64,000 bases of DNA, from NCBI RefSeq assembly GCF_014203355.1, contig NZ_JACHIR010000001.1, positions 8,372,038-8,436,037 on the forward strand, given 5' to 3'. The position numbers and the translations under genes are program-made. The stretch is from Kutzneria kofuensis (GTDB taxonomy: Bacteria > Actinomycetota > Actinomycetes > Mycobacteriales > Pseudonocardiaceae). The first letter of the stretch is position 1. Every line of letters begins with the position of its first letter. Below the pieces are notes generated by a model. That model made no database searches. It saw nothing but the letters and a program-made list of their open reading frames with translations, and was not told where the DNA came from. This document shows positions 1-22,550 of the stretch, in pieces.

Positions 1-1
1 G

Positions 2-574
2 ATCATCGAGGACGACTACGACGGCGAGTTTCGCTACGACCGGTCGCCCGTGGGCGCGTTGCAGGGGCTGGACCACGACCACGTGGTCTACCTGGGCACC
101 GCGAGCAAGTCCCTGGCACCGGGGCTGCGCCTCGGCTGGCTCGTGCTGCCGGACCACCTGGTCGGCTCGATCGTCGCGCAGAAGGGGGAAACCGAGGAGA
201 CGGTCGGCTTCGTCAACCAGTTGGCGATGACCGAATTCATCGAGTCGGGGGCGTACGACCGGCACATCCGCGCGATGCGCTCGCAGTACCGCCGCCGACG
301 CCAGCAGCTGGTCGAGACGATCGGCCGACACGCGCCCACCGCGCGGGTGACCGGGATGTCCGCCGGACTGCACATCGTTCTCGAACAGCTCGGTCGAACC
401 GGCGCCGACATCGTGCGCCGTGCGGCCCGCGAACAGGTGACGGTCGAGCCCCTCGACTTCTTCCGGCACCCCGGCTCCACATCGGACCGGGACGGTGTGG
501 TGATCGGGTTCGCCGCGCCGTCCCCCAGCGCCTGGTCGGGCGTGCTGGACGCGCTGGTTCGTGCCCTTCGGTGA
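2..574 (+). CDS. MocR/PdxR-type GntR regulator, aminotransferase-like domain (5' end outside window)
   Basis: The reading frame is open from the first bases of the window and ends at a TGA at 572-574, so only about 190 C-terminal residues are seen. The text matches the PLP-binding fold-type I aminotransferase domain of MocR regulators: IEDDYDGEFRYDR at the very start, followed by the TASKSLAPGLRLGW block that carries the Lys forming the Schiff base with PLP. The family normally has an N-terminal GntR winged helix, which would lie upstream of the window. Members regulate vitamin B6, GABA or other amino-compound genes by sensing PLP or its adducts. The target here is unknown; the next gene downstream is 270 bp away and has its own palindrome. 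A free-standing aminotransferase is the alternative, but the EDDYDGEFRY text favours MocR. Confidence 0.85.
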   Translation: MIEDDYDGEFRYDRSPVGALQGLDHDHVVYLGTASKSLAPGLRLGWLVLPDHLVGSIVAQKGETEETVGFVNQLAMTEFIESGAYDRHIRAMRSQYRRRRQQLVETIGRHAPTARVTGMSAGLHIVLEQLGRTGADIVRRAAREQVTVEPLDFFRHPGSTSDRDGVVIGFAAPSPSAWSGVLDALVRALR

Positions 575-844
575 GCGCTGTACTGGTTCCCGTTCGCGGA
601 GGCCAAGTGGACCCAGGTTCCGAGCCGAAACCGGGTTAGCGTCAACCAACTGGACTACCACGTCCAGGGGAGTTTGGCGTGACATCGATCGGCAACCTCA
701 CTCGACTGTCTGTGGTCCTTCGCAGCACCACGTCTGACGGTCGCGGCGGTACGTCCTCGTGTGGCGGGGACGTCATAATGGACTATATAGTCCATGTAGC
801 CGTCCGGAGCGTGGCCGCGTGGACTGAATACAGGGAGGTGCCGG
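575..844. other. Intergenic region between MocR end and oxidoreductase genes
   Basis: No coding signal was found in these 270 bases. The only clear structure is the perfect palindrome at 778-795. A GGGAGGT ribosome-binding site lies just before the start codon at 845. Confidence 0.6.
778..795. promoter_or_regulatory. 18-bp perfect palindrome, probable operator
   Basis: The sequence ATGGACTATATAGTCCAT is a perfect inverted repeat, lying 50 bp before the start codon of the first oxidoreductase gene. The A+T-rich centre with an ACTATATAGT core resembles operators of HxlR/DUF24-type or small winged-helix redox and quinone sensors, but no such regulator is in the window. It probably controls the two downstream oxidoreductase genes. 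The MocR-type protein encoded upstream is the other candidate binder. Confidence 0.65.
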
Positions 845-1762
845 ATGAAGGCGATCGTGGTGACGGACCAGGCCGCGGGAACGGCCGGGATGACGCTGGC
901 GGAACGTCCCCAGCCCGCGGCGGCGGGGAACGATGTGCTGGTCGAGGTTCACGCGTCCGGGTTCACGACGGGGGAGCTGGAGTGGAACACGACCTGGACC
1001 GACCGTCTCGACCGTGATCGGACGCCGTCTATTCCCGGTCACGAGCTGGCCGGGGTGGTCAGCGCTCTCGGCTATGGCACCACCGGTCTGTCGGTAGGTC
1101 AGCGGGTGTTCGGACTCACGGACTGGACCCGCGACGGCACCCTGGCCGAGTACGTAGCCGTCGAGGCGCGCAACCTCGCGCCGCTGCCGGGCGATGTCGA
1201 CTTCACGGTAGGCGCCAGCCTTCCGATCTCGGGCCTGACCGCGTGGCAGGGATTGTTCGTGCACGGCCGCGTCCAGGTGGGGCAGAGCGTCCTCGTGCAC
1301 GGCGCGGCCGGTGGAGTCGGTTCAGTGGTGACGCAGCTCGCCCGTGAGGCCGGCGCTCACGTCATTGGCACCGGACGTGCCGCCGACCGGCAGACCGCGC
1401 TCGACTTCGGCGCGCACGAGTTCGTCGACCTGCAGGACGACTCGTTGGAAGACGTCGGTGGCGTCGATCTGGTGTTCGACATTTTCGGCGGAGAAGTCCA
1501 GAAGCGGTCCGCGGGCCTGATCCGAGCCGGGGGAACACTGGTGACCATCGCCGGCCCGCCCGAGGCGCGGCCCGCCGACGGCTTGGCGATCGACTTCGTC
1601 GTCGAGGCCGACCGTGCCCAACTGGGTGAGATCGCCCAGCGGGTGCGGGACGGACGACTGCGGACACTCATCGGAAACGTCGCGACCCTGGACGATGCCG
1701 TCGCCGCCTTCAACCCGACCGAGCGGGTCAAGGGGAAGACGATCATCCGCGTTCGTCCGTGA
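845..1762 (+). CDS. Zinc-less medium-chain NADPH:quinone oxidoreductase-like protein (copy 1)
   Basis: The 305-residue protein belongs to the medium-chain dehydrogenase/reductase superfamily, quinone oxidoreductase branch. The N-terminal GroES-like domain is followed by a Rossmann domain with the VHGAAGGVGS NADPH-binding loop near residue 155. The Cys ligands of the structural zinc in true alcohol dehydrogenases are absent. The ATG at 845 has GGGAGGT seven bases upstream. Family members reduce quinones or alpha,beta-unsaturated carbonyls with NADPH in the cytosol. A close paralogue follows 103 bp downstream in the same direction, and a perfect palindrome lies upstream, so the pair probably respond together to an electrophile or quinone signal. 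The substrate cannot be predicted. Confidence 0.85.
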   Translation: MKAIVVTDQAAGTAGMTLAERPQPAAAGNDVLVEVHASGFTTGELEWNTTWTDRLDRDRTPSIPGHELAGVVSALGYGTTGLSVGQRVFGLTDWTRDGTLAEYVAVEARNLAPLPGDVDFTVGASLPISGLTAWQGLFVHGRVQVGQSVLVHGAAGGVGSVVTQLAREAGAHVIGTGRAADRQTALDFGAHEFVDLQDDSLEDVGGVDLVFDIFGGEVQKRSAGLIRAGGTLVTIAGPPEARPADGLAIDFVVEADRAQLGEIAQRVRDGRLRTLIGNVATLDDAVAAFNPTERVKGKTIIRVRP

Positions 1763-1865
1763 GGACTCCCCGAACAACACGATACGGCCGGCTGGTCGAG
1801 CCGGCATGGAACGCAAGCCAGCCCAAGAGCCGGGTAGGCACGGACTGATACAGCGAGGGATCCAC

Positions 1866-2810
1866 ATGAAGGCGATCGTGGTGACGGACCAGGCCGCCGG
1901 GACAGCCGGGATGGCGCTGGTGGAGCGGCCAGATCCGGATGCGGCGAGGCTCGCCGGCCTCTCGGGCGCAAGCTACGGCGATGTCGTCGTTGCCGTTCAC
2001 GCGTCGGGATTCACCGGGAACGAGCTGGAGTGGCCCTCGACCTGGATCGACCGCCTCGGCCGTGACCGGACGCCGTCGATTCCCGGGCACGAGTTGGCGG
2101 GTGTGGTCACTGCGCTCAGCTACGGCACGACGGGGCTGTCGGTGGGCCAACGGGTGTTCGGCCTCACCGACTGGACCCGCGACGGCACGCTGGCGGAGTA
2201 CGTGGTCGTCGAGGCGCGTAACCTCGCGCCATTGCCGGGCGACGTCGACTTCGCGACAGGCGCCGGCCTCGTGATGTCGGGTCTGACCGCGTGGCAAGGT
2301 CTGTTCGAACACGGCCGCCTTCAGACGGGGCAGAGCGTCCTCGTGCACGGCGCGGCCGGCGTAGTCGGATCAATGGCAACCCAGCTCGCCCGTGAGGCCG
2401 GCGCGCACGTCATCGGCACCGGACGCGCTGCCAGTCGGCAAGCCGCGCTCGACTTCGGCGCGCACGAGTTCGTCGACCTTCAGAACGACTCGCTGGAAGA
2501 CGTCGGCAGCGTAGATCTGGTGTTCGACGTCCTCGGCGGAGAAATCCAGAAGCGGTCCGCGGGCCTGATCCGGGCCGGAGGAACCCTGGTGACCGTCACC
2601 GGCCCGCCGGAGGCGCGGCCCGCCGACGGCCTGGCGGTCGACTTCGTCGTCGTGCCCGATCGCGCCCAACTGGGTGAGATCGCCCAGTGGGTGCGGGACG
2701 GACGACTGCGGGCGAACATCGGCACCATCGCGACTCTCGACGATGCCGTCGCCGCCTTCAACCCGACCGAGCGGGTCAAGGGGAAGACGATCATCCGTGT
2801 TCGCCCGTGA
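1866..2810 (+). CDS. Zinc-less medium-chain NADPH:quinone oxidoreductase-like protein (copy 2)
   Basis: This 314-residue protein is a tandem paralogue of the preceding gene: the first 30 bases and the last 60 or so coding bases are nearly identical between copies, and most of the protein aligns without gaps. It differs by an insert of about 10 residues (ARLAGLSGAS) near residue 28 and by GAAGVVG instead of GAAGGVG in the cofactor loop, a change that could affect NADPH binding. The ATG at 1866 is chosen because it matches the start of copy 1 and has a GAGGG ribosome-binding site; the frame stays open further upstream without homology. A strong terminator hairpin follows at 2890, closing the unit. 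Confidence 0.85.
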   Translation: MKAIVVTDQAAGTAGMALVERPDPDAARLAGLSGASYGDVVVAVHASGFTGNELEWPSTWIDRLGRDRTPSIPGHELAGVVTALSYGTTGLSVGQRVFGLTDWTRDGTLAEYVVVEARNLAPLPGDVDFATGAGLVMSGLTAWQGLFEHGRLQTGQSVLVHGAAGVVGSMATQLAREAGAHVIGTGRAASRQAALDFGAHEFVDLQNDSLEDVGSVDLVFDVLGGEIQKRSAGLIRAGGTLVTVTGPPEARPADGLAVDFVVVPDRAQLGEIAQWVRDGRLRANIGTIATLDDAVAAFNPTERVKGKTIIRVRP

Positions 2811-2889
2811 GAACGGCGACATGATCGCCGGGCGGTAGCTCGTCATAGCGCCTGGCCTGCGATGCTACGCACTGAGTTCATGCTTACGA

Positions 2890-2919
2890 CGGCCTCGACG
2901 AAGTAAATCGTCGAGGCCG
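2890..2919. terminator. Strong stem-loop, terminator of the oxidoreductase pair
   Basis: CGGCCTCGACGA pairs perfectly with TCGTCGAGGCCG (12 bp stem) around a 6-base AGTAAA loop, 79 bp after the stop of the second oxidoreductase gene. No U-tract follows, as is common in actinomycetes. Confidence 0.75.
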
Positions 2920-2939
2920 AGTTGGAGGCTGAGCGAGAG

Positions 2940-2960
2940 GTCCGCCAGAGATTGGCGGAC
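2940..2960. terminator. Second short hairpin after the oxidoreductase pair
   Basis: GTCCGCCA and TGGCGGAC form a perfect 8-bp stem with a 5-base loop, 20 bp after the larger stem-loop. It may be a second terminator or a leader structure for the acetyltransferase gene starting at 3034. Confidence 0.45.
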
Positions 2961-3033
2961 AGTGTGGTGCCGTCTCGGGGTTTCTGGCTGCGGTGAAGGC
3001 CGAACTGCTCAAAGAGATATCAGGAGAAACCGA

Positions 3034-3381
3034 GTGAACTCCGAGATGTACGTACAGAAGAACGGCGATCGCGGATCGTACGAAGCCATGGTCGACGGGC
3101 ACGTTGTCGGCATGATCGTCTACCATTCGCCGCGAGGCGGTCAACGCGTGACGCTCAGCCACACGATCGTCGAGCCTGAGTATCGCGGCCAAGGGATCGC
3201 AACCCGGCTTGTCAAACACGCCCTGGACGACCTGCGAGCTCAGGACCTGAAACTCACCAACTACTGCCCCTTCGTGGCTGACTACATTGCCGATCACCCT
3301 GAATACAAGGAACTCGTCGACAGCCGCTTCCCGGGCCGCGCGACGGTACCCGACCGCGCACCACGCGAACAGGCCAACTGA
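3034..3381 (+). CDS. Small GNAT-fold N-acetyltransferase, YjdJ/COG2388 type
   Basis: The 115-residue protein has the compact GNAT_like form seen in YjdJ and human NATD1. The acetyl-CoA pyrophosphate loop is visible as EYRGQGIATRLV (residues about 50-61), and the C-terminal CPFVADYIADHPEY matches the family's conserved Pro/Tyr-rich block. The GTG at 3034 is chosen because AGGAG lies nine bases upstream and the protein then has the usual family length. Substrates of this subfamily are mostly unknown. It stands alone, with terminator-like hairpins upstream and a 118-bp gap before the next gene. Confidence 0.8.
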   Translation: MNSEMYVQKNGDRGSYEAMVDGHVVGMIVYHSPRGGQRVTLSHTIVEPEYRGQGIATRLVKHALDDLRAQDLKLTNYCPFVADYIADHPEYKELVDSRFPGRATVPDRAPREQAN

Positions 3382-3499
3382 CGAACACCCGGACCGCACC
3401 GGAACATCAGCAGTCGTGGATTTGCGCGGATACGCCCTGGACGTACCGGCGGTCGCGGCGGCGCCGGGAGCCGCAAGCTCACAGCACTCTGGAAGGGGC

Positions 3500-4405
3500 A
3501 TGGCCATGCGCGGAACCCTGCCTGATCGATGCGGCACCTTCACGATCGGAGGCCACCCGGTTACTCGACTCGGACTCGGGACCGCTCAGATGAGTGCGTC
3601 CGGTGTGTGGAGCCATCCGACGGACGCCGCTGAAGCGGCACGCGTGCTCCGGCAAGCGGTCGATCTCGGCGTGAACCTCATTGACATCGCCGAGTCGTCG
3701 GGCCCGTTCAACTACGAAGAACTCATTGCGCAGGCGCTGAATCCGTACCCCGAAAACCTGCTGCTGATGATCAAAGGTGGGCTGCTTCGATCGCCGGACG
3801 GGCAGTGGGAGCCCGTGCCGCGGCCCTCGTTCCTCCGTAAACAGATTGACACGCGACTGTGGTATCTGAAGCTCAATCGCATACCGTTGTTTCAATTGCA
3901 CGGATTCAGTCCTCATGCTCCTGTCGCTGATCAGATCGGACTGCTCACCGATATGCAGCGAGAAGGAAAGATCGGGCAGATCGGGTTGGCGGAAGTGACG
4001 GTAGCCGAACTGGAGGAAGCGCGAAAATTTGCGGAGATCGCGACGGTTCAAGCTGAATACAATCTCATCAATCGGGCTGCCGAACCGTTGCTGAACTATG
4101 CGGAAGAGGCAAACATCGGGTTCATACCATGGCTTCCGCTGGCCACTGGAGCGCTGGCCAGTCAGGACGGCCCTCTGGCGGAGTTGGCGCGACGGCGCAG
4201 TGTCACACCTGCACAGCTCGCTCTTGCGTGGCTCCTGAAACGCTCGCCCGCGATGCTCCCCACCCCTGGGACGCTGAGTATGCAACACCTGAACGACAAC
4301 GTGTCCGCGGTGGACATCGCGTTGACGGCAACCGAAGTCGATGATCTCGATCGGTCGATCCCACGGATCGACCGCCTGGCCCGGTCGGCGCAGTACTGGC
4401 GGTAG
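3500..4405 (+). CDS. Aldo/keto reductase family protein lacking the catalytic Tyr
   Basis: The protein of 301 residues has the AKR (alpha/beta)8 barrel pattern: LGLGTAQM at the start, NLIDIAESSG around residue 62, MIKGG with Lys92, FQLHGF with the active-site His, and GQIGLAEV and WLPLATGAL later. The AKR tetrad is Asp-Tyr-Lys-His; here the Tyr in DTAxxYG is replaced by Ser67 (DIAESSG). Asp62, Lys92 and the His remain. The protein may therefore be a weak reductase or a non-catalytic NADPH-binding member. The ATG at 3500 follows GGAAGGGG; the frame is open upstream but non-homologous. It is not clearly linked to either neighbour. Confidence 0.8.
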   Translation: MAMRGTLPDRCGTFTIGGHPVTRLGLGTAQMSASGVWSHPTDAAEAARVLRQAVDLGVNLIDIAESSGPFNYEELIAQALNPYPENLLLMIKGGLLRSPDGQWEPVPRPSFLRKQIDTRLWYLKLNRIPLFQLHGFSPHAPVADQIGLLTDMQREGKIGQIGLAEVTVAELEEARKFAEIATVQAEYNLINRAAEPLLNYAEEANIGFIPWLPLATGALASQDGPLAELARRRSVTPAQLALAWLLKRSPAMLPTPGTLSMQHLNDNVSAVDIALTATEVDDLDRSIPRIDRLARSAQYWR

Positions 4406-4418
4406 ATCACCTCGACGT

Positions 4419-4556
4419 CTGACGACCTTCGCCGAGGGCGGCGTGGATGTGCTCTACGCCCCTTGCCCGTCCGGCCTCGACGCACTCGTCGCGATCGGCA
4501 CCGCCGTCGCGCCGACACCGGTCAGCGTCCTCATCTCGCCCCGCGGCCCGCACTAG
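4419..4556 (+). pseudogene. Fragment of an isocitrate lyase/PEP mutase family gene
   Basis: About 45 codons read LTTFAEGGVDVLYAPCPSG, then a stretch ending in PVSVLISPRG, and stop at 4554. This resembles the second half of the (beta/alpha)8 barrel of isocitrate lyase/PEP phosphomutase family proteins, where an A-GADVLYAPGL...VNVLV pattern is conserved. No upstream half with the catalytic Asp and Cys motifs is present, since the preceding DNA encodes the aldo/keto reductase. I read it as a remnant from a deletion or rearrangement. The resemblance rests on memory of the family pattern over a short stretch. Confidence 0.5.
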
Positions 4557-4615
4557 CCCAAACCCTGCGAACCACCGCTCCTCACTCACCCATCGTAAGA
4601 AGAAGGCAGATCGAC

Positions 4616-5263
4616 GTGGATCTCGACAAGCTCATGAACAAGCACCTCACCAGGTACTTTGATCCCGACAGGACCATTCCGGAGGAAACCCTTCAGCAGC
4701 TGCTGAGGTTCCTGCGCTCCACCCCGTCGTCGGTGAACGTGCAGCCCAACCACTTCTACGTCCTCGCCACGCCCGAAGGCAAAGAGCGGCTGGCCAACAA
4801 CCTGGGCGAACGATTCCAGGACAACGGCGAGAAGATCCTGAACGCGTCGCACACCATCATCCTCACCACCCGGGCAGACGTGCCTGACAGCCACATCGAG
4901 GCGGTGTTCGCGAAGGAGAAGGCCGACGGCCGGTTCCCTGACCCGTCGAAGCAAGAGCTGTGGGAGTCGATGACCCGAGACTTCCTCAACCTGCGGAACT
5001 ACGGCTACAAGGACCTGAACCACTGGATGGAGAAGCAGACCTACATGGCGGTGGGCCTGACCATGATGGCGGCCGCTGAACTCGGCGTCGAGGCCACCCC
5101 GCTGGAGGGTTTCGACCCGACCAGCGTCGACAAGGCGTTCAAGATCCGCGAGGCCGGCCACAGCACCACGGTGCTGCTGGCCCTCGGCTACCCCGACCCG
5201 GAGAGGGTCTACACCAACCCGATCTCCCGATTCGACGCCGACCAGCTGTTCACCTTCATCTGA
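4616..5263 (+). CDS. Oxygen-insensitive NAD(P)H nitroreductase, NfsB-like
   Basis: At 215 residues the protein has the length of E. coli NfsB (217). It carries the FMN-binding nitroreductase pattern: RYFDPDRTIPEE near the N-terminus, LRFLRSTPSSVNVQPNHFYV with the phosphate-contacting Ser/Asn block, and EATPLEGFDP and LLALGYPD near the C-terminus. Such enzymes are FMN homodimers that reduce nitroaromatics, quinones and flavins in two-electron steps. The GTG at 4616 is chosen because it places DLDKLMNKH at the start as in NfsB; an AGAAGG sequence precedes it. Together with the two quinone reductases upstream it gives this end of the window a redox/electrophile-defence character, but no shared promoter is evident. 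Confidence 0.88.
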   Translation: MDLDKLMNKHLTRYFDPDRTIPEETLQQLLRFLRSTPSSVNVQPNHFYVLATPEGKERLANNLGERFQDNGEKILNASHTIILTTRADVPDSHIEAVFAKEKADGRFPDPSKQELWESMTRDFLNLRNYGYKDLNHWMEKQTYMAVGLTMMAAAELGVEATPLEGFDPTSVDKAFKIREAGHSTTVLLALGYPDPERVYTNPISRFDADQLFTFI

Positions 5264-5413
5264 ACGCCCACCCGGGAAGCAAAATCCACGACACAGAGCT
5301 CGTAACACGATCTTGCCGCGGTTGCCGGCGTGCAGCCGCCGCCGTTCGTGGCAGCCACCTCAGGCCTTGGCCGGATGGTCGGTGAACCCGGATCGAAAAA
5401 GGAGTTGATCACC

Positions 5414-5797
5414 TTGGACGGACAGGAGCTGCAGAAGGTCGCGGGCGACTGCGCCGCGGAACTGCCCGGCGTCGACCTGGAGCATCGTGTCGGGCCTGAC
5501 TGGACGGTCTACAAGGTGCGCGGCAAGGTCTTCATGCTCATGACCGACATGCCGGGGCGCCCCGTCGTGATCCTGAAAGCTGCTCCGGACGACGCCGCGG
5601 CCCTGCGTGAGCAGTACGCGGACATCACCCCCGGCTATCACATGAACAAGAAGCACTGGATCACGGCGGAAGGCGGGGGCGCCATCGACGAGAAGCTGGT
5701 GAAGGAGCTCGTGATCGACTCCTACCGTCTCGTGGTCGGCGGGCTTCCCAAGGCCGAGCAGCCGGTGGATCCTCGCACCTACGACCGCCGCGCCTGA
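5414..5797 (+). CDS. MmcQ/YjbR family protein
   Basis: The 127-residue protein has the MmcQ/YjbR (DUF419) pattern: LPGVDLEH, WTVYKVRGKVFMLM, VILKAAPDDAAALREQY, ITPGYHMNKKHWIT and a C-terminal IDSYRLVVGGLPK. The fold is a double-wing DNA-binding-like structure; cellular function is not established for most members. The TTG at 5414 is chosen because AAAAAGGAG ends nine bases before it. The alternatives in frame are a TTG at 5405, too close to that ribosome-binding site, and an ATG at 5375 that would add 13 residues. It follows the nitroreductase by 150 bp. Confidence 0.82.
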   Translation: MDGQELQKVAGDCAAELPGVDLEHRVGPDWTVYKVRGKVFMLMTDMPGRPVVILKAAPDDAAALREQYADITPGYHMNKKHWITAEGGGAIDEKLVKELVIDSYRLVVGGLPKAEQPVDPRTYDRRA

Positions 5798-6552
5798 CTT
5801 CGTCATGCGGTACCGCGCCAGTACCTGATCGCGGTGCGCTGGCCTGTGGTTTGGCCGGCCGATCCGGGTCGTGCTTCGGCTAGGCCGGGAGAATCCCCGG
5901 TGAGGCTATCGCCGGGTGCGTGGCGAGCTGGTACGGCTGGGCTGTCGACTCGGCGAACTGTTCGGCGGGTCCCGCGAACCCGCCAAGTAGGTCCCGCGCC
6001 GCGGGAGGCCGGGTGCACATTCTCGGTGTCGCTTCGGGCGGGTCTTGAAGGCGGACGGGCTGAATGCCGACGAGTGGACGCCACGCGAGCTGCGGCACAG
6101 CGTGCCTGTGGCCGTGGTCGGGACTCCGGGCAGCGGCCTGGTGGCGCTTCCAGGTTGGCTGCTGCCTCGCCCGCGCCGAAGGTGTGGCGCCGCCGGCGTC
6201 GATCGACTCTGTGAGTCCACGGCGGTTCATGAAGGTGGCACGGGCGGTACATTTCGTCCGGCTTCCGTGTTCCGCGCATAATATAGCCAATCAGAACCTC
6301 CTGGTGACAATTCGGGCATGAATTCGTGCACTTTCTGTCGACGGCGGGCATGCGGTGTCCTGCGTTGTTGTCTGGACCATTGCGTGTAGACGAGCGCGGG
6401 AGGTAGGGTCGGAACAGAGCGTCGAAAGTGTGCGTTTCGGTCGAGTTTTCGTTCGGGAAATTGCGGGCGACGTTGCCTGTAGGTCATTGACGGCAATCCT
6501 TCCCGTTTGTCTGTGCGGGCGGGTGGGCGGCGCGTGGAATGCGAGGTCGGTC
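5798..6552. other. Gene-poor region upstream of the PKS operon
   Basis: In these 755 bases no intact gene is convincing. A short recombinase remnant lies at 6033-6101. From about 6270 to 6480 the DNA is less G+C-rich (for example AATATAGCCAATCAG near 6281), as expected of a promoter region for the glycosyltransferase-PKS operon, but I cannot pick a specific promoter. Confidence 0.5.
6033..6101 (+). pseudogene. Remnant of a tyrosine recombinase (phage-type integrase)
   Basis: The frame from 6033 reads RVLKADGLNADEWTPRELRHS. This matches the catalytic-core block of actinobacterial tyrosine recombinases, where TPRELRHS contains the conserved Arg and the His-containing H-x-x-R region begins. Similarity ends abruptly after RHS, where intact enzymes continue with FVSLLS and the GH...Y catalytic residues, and no N-terminal part is recognisable. 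It probably records a former integrated element just outside the PKS locus. The assignment rests on about 20 residues. Confidence 0.5.
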
Positions 6553-7599
6553 GTGGCAGGACGGGTGATCTACACCGGATACGAGGTCGACGTCCCGGTC
6601 GGCGGCAACCGCATCATCACCGAACACGTCGCGCTGCTGCACGCGGCCGGCATCGAGGCGTATCGCTGGTCGCCCACGCCCGGCTTCCGCTACACCTGGT
6701 TCGACGACACCGTGCCGACGCTGTCCGGCGCCGAGATCGACCTCGGTGCGGACGACATGGTGGTGGTGCCCGAGTTGACGGTGCTGCCGGGACGCGACCC
6801 GGCGCCGGGCGGGCGCAAGGTGATTCTGTCGCAGGCCCATTTCATGACGTTCGTGACGTGTCCGGACCTGAATCCGTATCCGGGCTGGAGCGTCGATCCG
6901 GCGCTGTGGACCATTTCGCGCAACGGTGTCGAAGTGCTCGGACGGGCGATTCCGAATCTGCCGGCGCCGACGCTCGTGCCCAATCCGGTGGCCATCGACC
7001 TGTTTCGCCCGGCCCCGCGCCGTACGCGCAGCATCGCGTGGATGTCACGCAAGCGGCCCTCGGAGAGCGCCCTGCTCAAGCAGCTGCTCCGTGCCGACCC
7101 GCGAAGTGCTGGCGTGGAACTGCGCGACATCCGCGGTGTCCCGTACGAGCGGGTCGCGGAGATCATGGCGGACACATCGGTGTTCATCGCCCTGGGCTCA
7201 CCCGAGGGCGAGGGATTCGGGCTGCCGATCGCCGAGGCACTGTCCGCGGGCTGCTTGGTCACCGGCTACGGACTCGGCGGCGGCGACGAACTGTTCGAGG
7301 CGCCGTCCGCGTGGCAGGTCCCCGACCTCCAGACGGTGCGACTGGTCGACCGCGCGCTGGAACTGCTCGACCTGCCCGACGCCGACCGCGTGCGCGAGCA
7401 GGGGCGGCAGTGGGTCGTCGAGCGGTACAGCCCCAAGGTCACCACGGACGCGCTGGTCGCGGCGGTCGAGGCCGCGCGACGGTTGCCGGGGCAGGCGTGC
7501 CGCGCCGTGCACCCCGACGCCTGGCAGGCCGAGCTGATGGCCGTCCTCGCGCCGTACGCGGCCCCGTTCGAGCAGCAGGCCCAGGCATCGCAGGAGTGA
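6553..7599 (+). CDS. GT4-type (GT-B fold) glycosyltransferase
   Basis: The protein of 348 residues resembles the C-terminal nucleotide-sugar-binding half of family 1/4 glycosyltransferases. The PEGEGFGLPIAEALSAG stretch near residue 217 is the E-x(7)-E block that contacts the nucleotide sugar; the N-terminal half starts with GRVIYTGYEVDVPVGGNR. The GTG at 6553 follows GCGAGG by six bases and begins the conserved text. It ends 39 bp before the first PKS gene on the same strand, so co-transcription is likely. Macrolide glycosyltransferases are usually GT1 enzymes of about 400-430 residues, so a GT4-like enzyme here is unusual. No deoxysugar genes are in the window. It may glycosylate the product with a common nucleotide sugar, or be a neighbour with an unrelated role. 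Confidence 0.75.
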   Translation: MAGRVIYTGYEVDVPVGGNRIITEHVALLHAAGIEAYRWSPTPGFRYTWFDDTVPTLSGAEIDLGADDMVVVPELTVLPGRDPAPGGRKVILSQAHFMTFVTCPDLNPYPGWSVDPALWTISRNGVEVLGRAIPNLPAPTLVPNPVAIDLFRPAPRRTRSIAWMSRKRPSESALLKQLLRADPRSAGVELRDIRGVPYERVAEIMADTSVFIALGSPEGEGFGLPIAEALSAGCLVTGYGLGGGDELFEAPSAWQVPDLQTVRLVDRALELLDLPDADRVREQGRQWVVERYSPKVTTDALVAAVEAARRLPGQACRAVHPDAWQAELMAVLAPYAAPFEQQAQASQE

Positions 7600-7638
7600 G
7601 CTGACAACCGCGGTCACCGTGACTTTCGGGGAGCACTG

Positions 7639-22548
<14,910 letters not shown>

Positions 22549-22550
22549 CG

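Noticed and set aside
5803-6351. Minus-strand frame with a CTNSCPNC-like motif in the gene-poor region
   Set aside because: The Cys motif is short, the rest is low-complexity Arg/Pro-rich text and no ribosome-binding site is evident. It overlaps the recombinase remnant.
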